Shown here: positions 1-5,975 of the stretch, piece by piece
Layout: every line of letters begins with the position of its first letter
How positions within the stretch are numbered: position 1 is the stretch's first letter
From: Bacteroidales bacterium UBA2716
GTDB lineage: Bacteria; Bacteroidota; Bacteroidia; Bacteroidales; UBA932
DNA length: 8,487 nucleotides
Direction: 5' to 3'
NCBI GenBank assembly: GCA_002354005.1
Contig: DEKS01000072.1
Coordinates: 1-8,487, forward strand
Notes under the pieces: generated by a model
What the model was told of the DNA's origin: nothing
Databases searched by the model: none
Seen by the model: the letters and a program-made list of their open reading frames with translations, nothing else
Translations under genes and position numbers: made by a program

Positions 1-1439
1 ATGTTGTTGTAGCCGTAGATGCGGAGGATTTCCTCCACCACGTCGCACTCGCGGGTGACGTCCACCATGTAGGTGGGAGCGGCCACCAGAGCGCCATCGG
101 CCCGTTTCTCAAGGAACTGATAGTTAAGGCTTTCCAGAATTTTCTCAATGGTGCCATGCCCAATCTTCTTGCCGATAAAATGCTCGATGCGGTTGTAATC
201 CAGGTCTATTTGGGCACGGCCGATGGGCTCCGGATATACCTCGCGCACTTTGCCGACCACCTTACCGCCGGCCACTTCCAGGATGAGGAGGGCGGCGCGC
301 TTGGCGGCGTACAGGGCGGCTTCAGGGTCTGCGCCGCGCTCGAAGCGGAAGCTGGCGTCTGTGGACAGCGTCTGGCTCTTGGCGGTTTTGCGGATGCTCA
401 CCGGGTCAAAATAGGCGCCCTCGATGAACACATTCACGGTGCTCTCGCTCACGCCGGAATCTTCTCCGCCGAACACGCCGGCAATGCACATGGGGCCTTC
501 TGCGTCCGCAATCACCATGTCGCAGGCAGCGAGTTTGCGCTCCACGCCGTCCAGGGTGCGGATGGGCTCCCCTTCCCCGGCGCGGCGTACAATCACCTTT
601 CCTCCGCGCACCTTGTCTGCGTCGAAGGTATGCAGCGGCTGACCAGTCTCAAAGAGCACGAAATTGGAGATATCCACCACGTTGTTGATGGGTTTGAGGC
701 CGATAGAAAGCAGACGCTCCTGCAGCCATTCCGGGCTGGGGCCCACCTTGACGCCCTCGATGGTGATGCCGGTGTAGCGCGGGGCGCCCTTGCTGTCCAG
801 CACTTCCACGGGCATGGACTCGCCGGGGCCTTCGCGGAAAGCCTCCACGGAAGGCAGGCAAAGCTGGCAAGGGAGGTCGCGGCTCTTGAGATAGCCGTAC
901 AGGTCCCGTGCTACGCCAATGTGCGAAGCGGCGTCTATGCGGTTGGCGGTGATTTCGTATTCGATAACCGCCTGGTTCTCCAGCTGGAGGTATTCCTGGG
1001 CGGGGGTGCCGGGAACGGCGCTCTCCGGGAGTACCATGATGCCGGCATGGCTGGTGCCGATACCCAGTTCATCCTCTGCGCAGATCATGCCGAAGCTTTC
1101 CACGCCGCGAATCTTGGACTTCTTGATTTTGAAGTCTCCCGGGAGCACGGCGCCAATCTGGGCGAAGAGCACTTTTTGCCCGGCGGCCACGTTGGGCGCA
1201 CCGCAAACCACCTGGACAGGCTCCGGGGAGCCGTCGTTCACGGTGGTAACATGCAGATGGTCGCTGTCCGGATGGGCATCGCAGGTAAGGACCTGGGCCA
1301 CAACGACATGGTCCAGTCCGCGGTCCTGCACTTCTACGGCATCCACCTCAATGCCGATGGACGTCATGGCCTCCGCCACCTGCTCCGGGGTGAGGTCGCA
1401 CTTGAGATACTCTTTGAGCCAGTTGTACGAAACTTTCAT
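1..1439 (-). CDS. pheT: Phenylalanine--tRNA ligase beta subunit, 3' end beyond the window
   Basis: This is the N-terminal 479 codons of the beta chain of the cytoplasmic alpha2-beta2 enzyme that charges tRNA-Phe. The protein opens MKVSYNWLKEYL, the usual PheT start. A tRNA-binding OB domain follows at about residues 40-150, with the pattern DAHPDSDHLHV and then VVCGAPNV and GVESFGMICAEDELG. The B3/B4 editing region lies at about 205-370 and includes PINNVVDISNFV and AGVFGGEDSGV. A B5 domain begins near 400 and contains VTRECDVVEEILRIYGY just before the edge. Family members are about 800 residues, so roughly 40 percent is off the left side. No frame damage is visible. The ATG lies 4 nt after the ftsY stop, so the gene is probably cotranscribed from the ftsY promoter. 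No pheS is visible in the window. Confidence 0.97.
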   Translation of the reverse strand, partial: MKVSYNWLKEYLKCDLTPEQVAEAMTSIGIEVDAVEVQDRGLDHVVVAQVLTCDAHPDSDHLHVTTVNDGSPEPVQVVCGAPNVAAGQKVLFAQIGAVLPGDFKIKKSKIRGVESFGMICAEDELGIGTSHAGIMVLPESAVPGTPAQEYLQLENQAVIEYEITANRIDAASHIGVARDLYGYLKSRDLPCQLCLPSVEAFREGPGESMPVEVLDSKGAPRYTGITIEGVKVGPSPEWLQERLLSIGLKPINNVVDISNFVLFETGQPLHTFDADKVRGGKVIVRRAGEGEPIRTLDGVERKLAACDMVIADAEGPMCIAGVFGGEDSGVSESTVNVFIEGAYFDPVSIRKTAKSQTLSTDASFRFERGADPEAALYAAKRAALLILEVAGGKVVGKVREVYPEPIGRAQIDLDYNRIEHFIGKKIGHGTIEKILESLNYQFLEKRADGALVAAPTYMVDVTRECDVVEEILRIYGYNN

Positions 1440-1443
1440 AATG

Positions 1444-2367
1444 CTATTGTATATCTTCCAATTTAAACAAGGCTTCTACAAACGCCTTTTTATCAAATAC
1501 TTTTAAATCGTCGATGCCTTCCCCGATACCCAGGAACTTGATGGGAAACTTGAAGGAGTCCACAATGCCCACCACCACGCCGCCTTTGGCGCTGCCATCC
1601 AGTTTGGTGACGGCGAGGGCGGTTACGTCCGTGGCCTTGGAAAACTCCTTGGCCTGCACGAAGGCATTCTGCCCGGTGGAGCCGTCCAGTACCAGCAGCA
1701 CCTCATGCGGGCCGTCCGGCACCACGCGACGGATTACGTTGCGGATTTTGGTGAGCTCGTTCATCAGGTCCACGCGGTTGTGCAGGCGGCCGGCGGTGTC
1801 GATAAGAACGACATCGGCCCCCTTGGCAACGGCGCTTTTTACGGTGTCGAAGGCGACGGCGGCAGGGTCCGAGCCCGTGGGCTGTTTCACAATCTCCGCC
1901 CCGGCACGCTCCGCCCACACGGCGAGCTGCTCCACGGCCGCAGCGCGGAAGGTATCTGCCGCACCAATCACCACCTTTTTCCCCTGCCTTTCCAGCAGGG
2001 CCGCGAGCTTGCCGATGGTAGTGGTTTTCCCCACCCCATTGACCCCCACGACCAGCATCACGTAGGGCTTCTTGCTAAAGTCGAAGGGCTGCACCGGACC
2101 TTCGTCCGGACCGATCAAGTTCGCTATCTCGTCCCGAATGATGGCGGTAAGCTCCTCCATGTCCACGTACTTGTCCTTCTCCACGCGCTCCTCTATGTTG
2201 TCGATGAGCTTGAGGGTGGTATCTACCCCCATATCCGAGCTGAGCAGCGCCTCCTCCAGGGCATCCAGGACATTGTCGTCCACCTTGGACTTACCCACAA
2301 TAGCCCGCCCCAGCTTCTGGAAGAAGTTCAGGTTGGTTTTTTTGAATCCTTTGTCAAATATTCCCAT
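1444..2367 (-). CDS. ftsY: Signal recognition particle receptor FtsY, SRP-family GTPase
   Basis: This 307-residue protein is the membrane-associated receptor that docks SRP-bound ribosomes at the inner membrane for cotranslational insertion. An N domain (about 15-95) precedes a complete SRP-type G domain: G1 GVNGVGKTTT (108-117), G2 DTFRAAA (138-144), G3 DTAGR (190-194), G4 TKLD (254-257) and the FtsY closing motif GIGEGIDDL (280-288). The acidic A domain of Escherichia coli FtsY is absent; only a short basic segment precedes the N domain, which is usual in this phylum. I chose the ATG at 2367 because the protein begins MGIFDKGFKK like relatives and because a promoter -7 box ends 6 nt before it. 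The frame stays open upstream to about 3030, but that part lies antisense to asnA. Both FtsY and LepB act on exported proteins, although they are on separate transcripts here. Confidence 0.96.
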   Translation of the reverse strand: MGIFDKGFKKTNLNFFQKLGRAIVGKSKVDDNVLDALEEALLSSDMGVDTTLKLIDNIEERVEKDKYVDMEELTAIIRDEIANLIGPDEGPVQPFDFSKKPYVMLVVGVNGVGKTTTIGKLAALLERQGKKVVIGAADTFRAAAVEQLAVWAERAGAEIVKQPTGSDPAAVAFDTVKSAVAKGADVVLIDTAGRLHNRVDLMNELTKIRNVIRRVVPDGPHEVLLVLDGSTGQNAFVQAKEFSKATDVTALAVTKLDGSAKGGVVVGIVDSFKFPIKFLGIGEGIDDLKVFDKKAFVEALFKLEDIQ

Positions 2368-2373
2368 AGAATG

Positions 2374-2405
2374 CAAATATACACATTTTATGGCCAGAAA
2401 GCAAT
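2374..2405 (-). promoter_or_regulatory. Bacteroidota-type promoter for ftsY-pheT
   Basis: On the minus strand a perfect TAnnTTTG -7 element (TATATTTG, 2381 to 2374) follows ATTG (2405 to 2402), a 3-of-4 match to the TTTG -33 element, with a 20-nt spacer. This is the known housekeeping sigma architecture of the phylum. Only CATTCT separates the -7 box from the ftsY ATG, so the inferred transcription start falls at or within a few bases of the start codon. Confidence 0.72.
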
Positions 2406-2457
2406 ACTTTTCCCACCCTTGCCACGTTAACACCCAAACTGCTCCCACGCAGACTTT

Positions 2458-2489
2458 TTTGTCAACGCGGCGAGAAATGACTACCTTTG
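2458..2489 (+). promoter_or_regulatory. Bacteroidota-type promoter for asnA
   Basis: A perfect -33 TTTG (2458-2461) and a perfect -7 TACCTTTG (2482-2489) are separated by exactly 20 nt. Both elements match the phylum consensus fully, so this is the strongest promoter in the window. Only CATC lies between the -7 box and the asnA ATG at 2494, so the transcript should have essentially no 5' leader. Confidence 0.8.
2463..2476 (+). repeat. Upstream copy of a 14-bp direct repeat flanking asnA
   Basis: CAACGCGGCGAGAA lies inside the -33/-7 spacer of the asnA promoter. It matches 13 of 14 bases with CAACGCGGCAAGAA directly after the asnA stop codon. The copies lie on the same strand, about 1 kb apart. 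The match is short and may be coincidental. Confidence 0.45.
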
Positions 2490-2493
2490 CATC

Positions 2494-3501
2494 ATGCTTT
2501 TTATTCCCAAGAATTACCGCAACTTGCTGGGCAGTCCCGAGCAAACGGAAAAGGCCATCAAGGCCGTCAAAGATATGTTCCAGGCCAACCTGAGCGCCCA
2601 GCTGGTGCTGCTGCGCGTCACGGCGCCCATGATGGTGCTCTCCGGGCAGGGCCTCAATGACGATTTGAACGGCGTGGAACGCCCCGTGAAGTTCCCTGTA
2701 AAGTCCCTCGCGGACGCCCCCGCGGAAGTGGTGCACTCCCTGGCCAAATGGAAGCGCCTGAAACTCTCGGAACTGGGCGTGACGCCCGGCCGCGGCATTT
2801 ACACAGACATGAATGCCCTGCGTCCGGACGAGGACCTGGACAACATCCATTCCATCTATGTGGACCAGTGGGACTGGGAAAAAGTGATGACGCCCCAGCA
2901 GCGGAACCTGGATTACCTCAAGCAAACCGTCCGCCACATTTACGAGGCCGTGAAAGTGACTGAAAACAAGCTCTTTGTGGAGTTTCCCCAGATTGAGCCC
3001 ATCCTCCCGGACGGGATCCATTTCATCCATGCGCAGGAGCTGCTGGACCGATACCCTTCGTTATCGGCCAAGGAGCGCGAAAATGCCATTGCAAAGGAGT
3101 ACGGTGCCGTTTTTATCATCGGCATTGGAGGGAAGCTTTCCAACGGTCAGGCGCACGACGGCCGCGCCGCGGACTACGACGACTGGAGCCTGAACGGGGA
3201 TATTCTCCTGTGGAATCCGGTGCTCGGCAGCGCCTTCGAGATTTCCAGCATGGGCATCCGTGTCGATGCCCCCACGCTGCACCGTCAGCTCGCCGAGCGT
3301 GACCAGCTATGGAAGGAGGAACTGTACTTCCACCGCCTGCTGCTGGACGGAAAGCTGCCCCAGACCATCGGAGGCGGCATCGGCCAGTCCCGCCTGTGCA
3401 TGTTCCTGCTTCGCAAGGCGCACATTGGCGAAATCCAGAGCGCCATCTGGCCCGCGGACATGCGTGCCGCCTGCCATGCCGCCGGCATCGAGCTTGCGTA
3501 A
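2494..3501 (+). CDS. asnA: Aspartate--ammonia ligase (asparagine synthetase A)
   Basis: This 335-residue cytoplasmic enzyme makes asparagine from aspartate, ammonia and ATP (to AMP and PPi). It has the class II aminoacyl-tRNA synthetase-like fold and resembles Escherichia coli AsnA (330 residues) throughout. Recognisable blocks are GLNDDLNGVERPV (53-65), EVVHSLAKWKR (78-88), IYTDMNALRPDED (102-114), YVDQWDWEKVM (122-132), AVFIIGIGGKLS (205-216), SSMGIRVD (251-258) and TIGGGIGQSRLCM (291-303). Aspartates 56-57 and Gln125 align with known substrate-binding positions. The loop after DYDDW (227-231) is about 12 residues shorter than in E. coli, leading directly into LNGDILLW. The ATG at 2494 gives MLFIPKNYRNLL and follows the -7 box by 4 nt. 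The gene runs opposite to its neighbours and shares the upstream gap with ftsY; coordinated expression is possible but not shown. Confidence 0.97.
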   Translation: MLFIPKNYRNLLGSPEQTEKAIKAVKDMFQANLSAQLVLLRVTAPMMVLSGQGLNDDLNGVERPVKFPVKSLADAPAEVVHSLAKWKRLKLSELGVTPGRGIYTDMNALRPDEDLDNIHSIYVDQWDWEKVMTPQQRNLDYLKQTVRHIYEAVKVTENKLFVEFPQIEPILPDGIHFIHAQELLDRYPSLSAKERENAIAKEYGAVFIIGIGGKLSNGQAHDGRAADYDDWSLNGDILLWNPVLGSAFEISSMGIRVDAPTLHRQLAERDQLWKEELYFHRLLLDGKLPQTIGGGIGQSRLCMFLLRKAHIGEIQSAIWPADMRAACHAAGIELA

Positions 3502-3515
3502 CAACGCGGCAAGAA
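3502..3515 (+). repeat. Downstream copy of the direct repeat flanking asnA
   Basis: CAACGCGGCAAGAA begins on the base after the asnA TAA stop and differs at one position from the copy at 2463-2476. Its last 10 bases recur exactly at 3563-3572, on the other side of the terminator hairpin. Confidence 0.45.
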
Positions 3516-3524
3516 GATTGGCAC

Positions 3525-3552
3525 AAAAAAGCCACCCCGGAAAGGAGTGGCT
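3525..3552 (-). terminator. Rho-independent terminator ending the thrS-to-DUF4295 operon
   Basis: The stem pairs AGCCAC (3530-3535) with GTGGCT (3547-3552). It continues past one C/A mismatch with CC/GG, around the loop GGAAA. Read on the minus strand the hairpin is followed by six T (bases 3530-3525, the first also closing the stem), a classic intrinsic terminator placed 22 nt after the DUF4295 stop. In the plus direction only CTTTA follows, so it may end asnA transcripts too, but less efficiently. Confidence 0.82.
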
Positions 3553-3562
3553 CTTTACTGAA

Positions 3563-3572
3563 GCGGCAAGAA
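3563..3572 (+). repeat. Third partial copy of the GCGGCAAGAA repeat
   Basis: GCGGCAAGAA here exactly matches 3506-3515, 57 bp to the left, so the terminator hairpin is bracketed by 10-bp direct repeats. It ends just before the DUF4295 stop codon at 3575. Confidence 0.4.
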
Positions 3573-3574
3573 AA

Positions 3575-3733
3575 TTATTTCTTGTTGAAGAATTCTTTCT
3601 CTTTGCCTTCCTCTACCAGCTGCTCTACGAACACGTAGGCACCGGTTTTGGGGCTTTTGTCCATGCGGATAACCTTCACCATGTGCTTAGCACCGGCTTT
3701 TGCATCGAAGGTTGCAACTGCTTTCTTTGCCAT
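3575..3733 (-). CDS. DUF4295 family small basic protein, probable ribosomal protein bL38
   Basis: This 52-residue lysine-rich protein has no signal peptide or membrane segment. It begins MAKKAVATFDAKAGAKHMVK, continues VIRMDKSPKTGAYVFVEQLV and ends EFFNKK. Sequence and position directly after rpmB and rpmG identify DUF4295, a family confined to Bacteroidota. From memory, the cryo-EM structure of the Flavobacterium johnsoniae ribosome revealed a new large-subunit protein named bL38; I believe it is this family but cannot confirm that here. The MAKK start and the ribosomal-protein neighbours fit. The gene lies 17 nt after the rpmG stop and is the last of its operon, with the terminator just downstream. 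In many relatives ftsY follows directly; here asnA lies between on the opposite strand. Confidence 0.9.
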   Translation of the reverse strand: MAKKAVATFDAKAGAKHMVKVIRMDKSPKTGAYVFVEQLVEEGKEKEFFNKK

Positions 3734-3750
3734 AGTCTAAACGGGTTTAC

Positions 3751-3939
3751 TTATTTAATCTCACGATGAAGGGTGACTTTCTTGAGGTACGGGTTGTACT
3801 TCATACGCTCCAGACGGTCCGGGGTGTTCTTCTTGTTCTTGGTGGTGATGTAACGGGACATACCGGGAACACCGCTGGCTTTCTGTTCTGTGCACTCCAG
3901 GATGACCTGCACCCTGTTACCTTTAGCTTTCTTTGCCAT
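3751..3939 (-). CDS. rpmG: 50S ribosomal protein L33 (bL33), zinc-free type
   Basis: This 62-residue protein is a component of the large ribosomal subunit near the tRNA exit site. The core MSRYITTKNKKNTPDRLERM and the ending KKVTLHREIK are diagnostic. Zinc-binding L33 carries two CxxC pairs. Here only the first cysteine survives (ECTEQ, Cys16), and the second pair region reads KYNPYLKK, so this copy should not bind zinc. It is slightly longer than typical because of an insert, KASGVPG, before the core. It lies 20 nt after rpmB and 17 nt before the DUF4295 gene. No Shine-Dalgarno sequence precedes the ATG. Confidence 0.97.
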   Translation of the reverse strand: MAKKAKGNRVQVILECTEQKASGVPGMSRYITTKNKKNTPDRLERMKYNPYLKKVTLHREIK

Positions 3940-3959
3940 AATTGATAAGGATTAAAGGG

Positions 3960-4202
3960 TTAAACAAGGCTTACGTATCCTTTCTCCTGGGCGGCCTTGA
4001 GGGTGGCGTCGAGACCATTCTTCTCGATGATGCGCATGCCCTTGGTGGTCACCTTCAGGGTGATGAAACGCTGTTCGGATTCAGACCAGAATTTCTTGGT
4101 CTTGAGATTGAGGGAGAAGTCGCGCTTGGTGCGCAGCTTGGAATGGGCAACATTGTTACCGATCATTCTCTTCCTACCGGTTATCTGACAAACCTTTGAC
4201 AT
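3960..4202 (-). CDS. rpmB: 50S ribosomal protein L28 (bL28)
   Basis: This 80-residue large-subunit protein begins MSKVCQITGRKRMIGNNVAH, the family signature, followed by SKLRTKRDFSLNLKTKKFW. The C-terminal half reads RFITLKVTTKGMRIIEKNG. The CxxC of zinc-binding L28 is reduced to one cysteine (VCQIT, Cys5), so this is the zinc-free type, like its L33 neighbour. The ATG at 4202 is the only start giving the conserved N terminus. It is preceded by an A-rich stretch rather than a Shine-Dalgarno sequence. The 37-nt gap after lepB holds no promoter or terminator that I recognise, so read-through from the thrS side is likely. Confidence 0.97.
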   Translation of the reverse strand: MSKVCQITGRKRMIGNNVAHSKLRTKRDFSLNLKTKKFWSESEQRFITLKVTTKGMRIIEKNGLDATLKAAQEKGYVSLV

Positions 4203-4218
4203 AATATTTTACTTTTTT
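4203..4218 (-). promoter_or_regulatory. A-rich translation initiation region of rpmB
   Basis: Immediately before the rpmB ATG the minus strand reads AAAAAAGTAAAATATT. Its first 12 bases are identical to those at the same distance before rplT. Highly expressed Bacteroidota genes are known to favour adenines just upstream of the start instead of a Shine-Dalgarno sequence, so this is probably a translation-enhancing leader. Confidence 0.5.
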
Positions 4219-4239
4219 AATTGTTACTTGTTTGGGGTG

Positions 4240-5574
4240 TTAAACGAGTTTGAGGAACCGTTTCCACCGAATGCTTTTGGGGAAGCTTTTGCTCTCATCT
4301 GTAGAGAGCCAAATGATGGAGGGCGTACCGACAATGTGGTCTTCCGGGACGAATCCCCAATAGCGGGAATCCAGGGAGTTGTGACGGTTGTCACCCATCA
4401 TGAAGTAGTAGTCTTGTTGGAAGGTGTACGTTGTGGCGGGCTGTCCGTTGATGTAAATGACACTCTCTTTCACCTGAAGCGTATTGTGTTCATAGTCCCG
4501 GATGATGCGCTCGTACAGCGGCAGGTTTTCCAGGCTGATGTTCACCGTAACGCCCTTTTTAGGGATCCAGAGCGGTCCGAAATAATCGCAGGTCCACTGC
4601 CCGTCGAACGGGAAGATATCTTGTCCGGCAGCTGCAAAACGCTCCTGATTGGGCGTAACCTCCACTACCGACTTGATTTCTTTCACCTTGTCCAGCATCT
4701 TGTCCGTCAGCGGCATCATGGGATAGCCGGGCAGACGGGAATCGAAGTACAATTCACTCAGGTTCAGGCCTAACTCTTCCAGTTTGAGCTGGTTGATACG
4801 GTTGCCCGTGGTAATGACCTGATAGGTGAGCTGCCTTCCGGGATAGTCGGGTTCCTTGACGCCATTGACCCATACCAGACCGTCCTTGACTTCCAGCGTG
4901 TCACCGGCAACGGCGACGCAACGCTTGACGTAGTGGTCTTTTTTGTCCGAGGGGCGAACAATCACCGGCCCGAACTGGGCAATGGTCTGTTCCCTTCCGT
5001 AGCTCCGGACCCAGGCGTAATAATCGTCTGCCGGGCGGCGGGTAAGGACTGTGTCCCCATTGGGGAAACCGAACACCACGATATCGCCCCGTTTTACCTC
5101 ACGGAAACCTTTTAGCCTGCGGTACTTGTTCTGGATGAGCGTGGAGTACGACTCATGGCCGAAAGCACGGTTGTGCGTAAAAGGAATGGTGAGCGGCGTC
5201 TGGGGGACGCGTGGCCCGTAAGTGAGCTTGGACACGAAGAGATGGTCTCCGGTGTACAGCGTACTTTCCATGGAGGAGGAAGGGATTTTGAAGGCCTGGA
5301 AAAAGAACATATTGATGAAAGTAACCACGACCACGGCGAAGATGATGGCATCCAGCCAGTCCAGCCACACATTGTGCTTTTCTCCGGGGGCGTATTCCTT
5401 TTTCCAGAAGAGCCACTTCACTTTTTTGGTAATGAAAAAGTCGAAGAGGACGCCCAGGCCCAAAAGCCACCAATAGTTCCCGAGCCAGATCACCCATACG
5501 GTGTAGAGCAGAGCCCAGAAGCTCAGCTTTACCCACCTGTTTTGGATGATATCCTTCCAGCTCACGGTTAACAA
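4240..5574 (-). CDS. lepB: Signal peptidase I (leader peptidase)
   Basis: This inner-membrane serine protease (family S26) removes signal peptides from exported preproteins. The 444-residue frame has three hydrophobic segments (about 15-31, 32-48 and 72-92) and then the periplasmic catalytic domain. Box B is IPSSSMESTL, with nucleophile Ser101. Box D is YVKRCVAVAGD, with general base Lys217. Box E is MGDNRHNSLDSRYWG (393-407). About 160 residues separate boxes D and E, far more than in Escherichia coli LepB, an expansion typical of Bacteroidota. The frame contains no ATG before residue 89, which would delete two membrane segments. Translation must therefore start at TTG (5574) or GTG (5565), because TAA lies in frame at 5583-5581. 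The TTG is 1 nt after the rplT stop, suggesting translational coupling. Confidence 0.94.
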   Translation of the reverse strand: MLTVSWKDIIQNRWVKLSFWALLYTVWVIWLGNYWWLLGLGVLFDFFITKKVKWLFWKKEYAPGEKHNVWLDWLDAIIFAVVVVTFINMFFFQAFKIPSSSMESTLYTGDHLFVSKLTYGPRVPQTPLTIPFTHNRAFGHESYSTLIQNKYRRLKGFREVKRGDIVVFGFPNGDTVLTRRPADDYYAWVRSYGREQTIAQFGPVIVRPSDKKDHYVKRCVAVAGDTLEVKDGLVWVNGVKEPDYPGRQLTYQVITTGNRINQLKLEELGLNLSELYFDSRLPGYPMMPLTDKMLDKVKEIKSVVEVTPNQERFAAAGQDIFPFDGQWTCDYFGPLWIPKKGVTVNISLENLPLYERIIRDYEHNTLQVKESVIYINGQPATTYTFQQDYYFMMGDNRHNSLDSRYWGFVPEDHIVGTPSIIWLSTDESKSFPKSIRWKRFLKLV

Positions 5575-5575
5575 G

Positions 5576-5920
5576 CTACTTTACAGATTTCACAATAGCC
5601 TCAAAAGCCTGAGGGTTGTTCATGGCAAGGTCGGCCAGGACTTTGCGGTTGAGACCGATGTTCTGCTTGGCCAGGCGTCCCATGAGCTGGGAATAGGTGA
5701 GACCGTACTGACGGGCAGCGGCGTTGATACGCTGGATCCACAGGGAGCGGAACTCACGCTTCTTGGCCTTGCGGTCGCGGTAGGCGTAGGTGAGACCTTT
5801 TTCGTAGGTGTTCTTGGCGACTGTCCACACGTTCTTGCGGGACAGGAAGTTGCCGCGGGTTCTGGAAAGAATCTTTTTGCGGCGTGCCCTTGAGGCAACA
5901 GAATTAACTGATCTAGGCAT
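5576..5920 (-). CDS. rplT: 50S ribosomal protein L20 (bL20)
   Basis: This 114-residue early 23S rRNA-binding assembly protein of the large subunit is close in length to Escherichia coli L20 (118). It begins MPRSVNSVASRARRKKILSR with the characteristic basic N-terminal extension. AYRDRKAKKREFRSLWIQRI (46-65), INAAARQYGLTYSQLM and LNRKVLADLA follow. In several bacteria L20 represses its own operon by binding mRNA structures that mimic 23S rRNA. The unusually long spacer upstream of this gene is a candidate site. The gene follows rpmI and stops 1 nt before the lepB start. Confidence 0.98.
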   Translation of the reverse strand: MPRSVNSVASRARRKKILSRTRGNFLSRKNVWTVAKNTYEKGLTYAYRDRKAKKREFRSLWIQRINAAARQYGLTYSQLMGRLAKQNIGLNRKVLADLAMNNPQAFEAIVKSVK

Positions 5921-5936
5921 AAATTTTTACTTTTTT
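5921..5936 (-). promoter_or_regulatory. A-rich translation initiation region of rplT
   Basis: The minus strand reads AAAAAAGTAAAAATTT directly before the rplT ATG. The 12-mer AAAAAAGTAAAA at -16 to -5 is shared exactly with rpmB. No Shine-Dalgarno sequence is present. Confidence 0.5.
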
Positions 5937-5940
5937 GGAG

Positions 5941-5975
5941 GCAGTGACATCTGGGTCGATGTGCTTTCTGACTGC
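5941..5975 (-). promoter_or_regulatory. Imperfect hairpin in the rpmI-rplT spacer
   Basis: Within the 72-nt gap between rpmI and rplT, an outer stem GCAGT/ACTGC (5941-5945 with 5971-5975) encloses an inner stem ACATC/GATGT (5947-5951 with 5958-5962) around loop TGGGTC. An asymmetric internal loop of 1 and 8 nt separates them. It is followed by A-rich DNA on the minus strand, not a T run, so it is not a terminator. L20 autoregulation is a possible role, by inference only. Confidence 0.35.

Noticed and set aside
156..1466. Plus-strand open frame of 436 codons opposite pheT
   Set aside because: Its translation is alanine-, histidine- and glycine-rich, without recognisable domains. It is explained as the antisense shadow of a GC-rich gene whose minus-strand product aligns with PheT along its whole length.
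1705..2430. Plus-strand open frame of 241 codons opposite ftsY
   Set aside because: It is a shadow of the conserved FtsY NG domain with no start signal or recognisable product.
2477..2593. ATG at 2477 upstream of asnA
   Set aside because: It is out of frame with asnA and lies upstream of the -7 box, so it would not be on the predicted transcript.
2368..3030. N-terminal extension of the ftsY frame
   Set aside because: It lies antisense to asnA and across the divergent promoters. FtsY homologues begin at MGIFDKG-like sequence, and the -7 box fits a start at 2367.
4203..4239. Possible promoter or terminator in the lepB-rpmB gap
   Set aside because: No TAnnTTTG element and no hairpin with a T run is visible on the minus strand; the gap is A-rich initiation sequence only.
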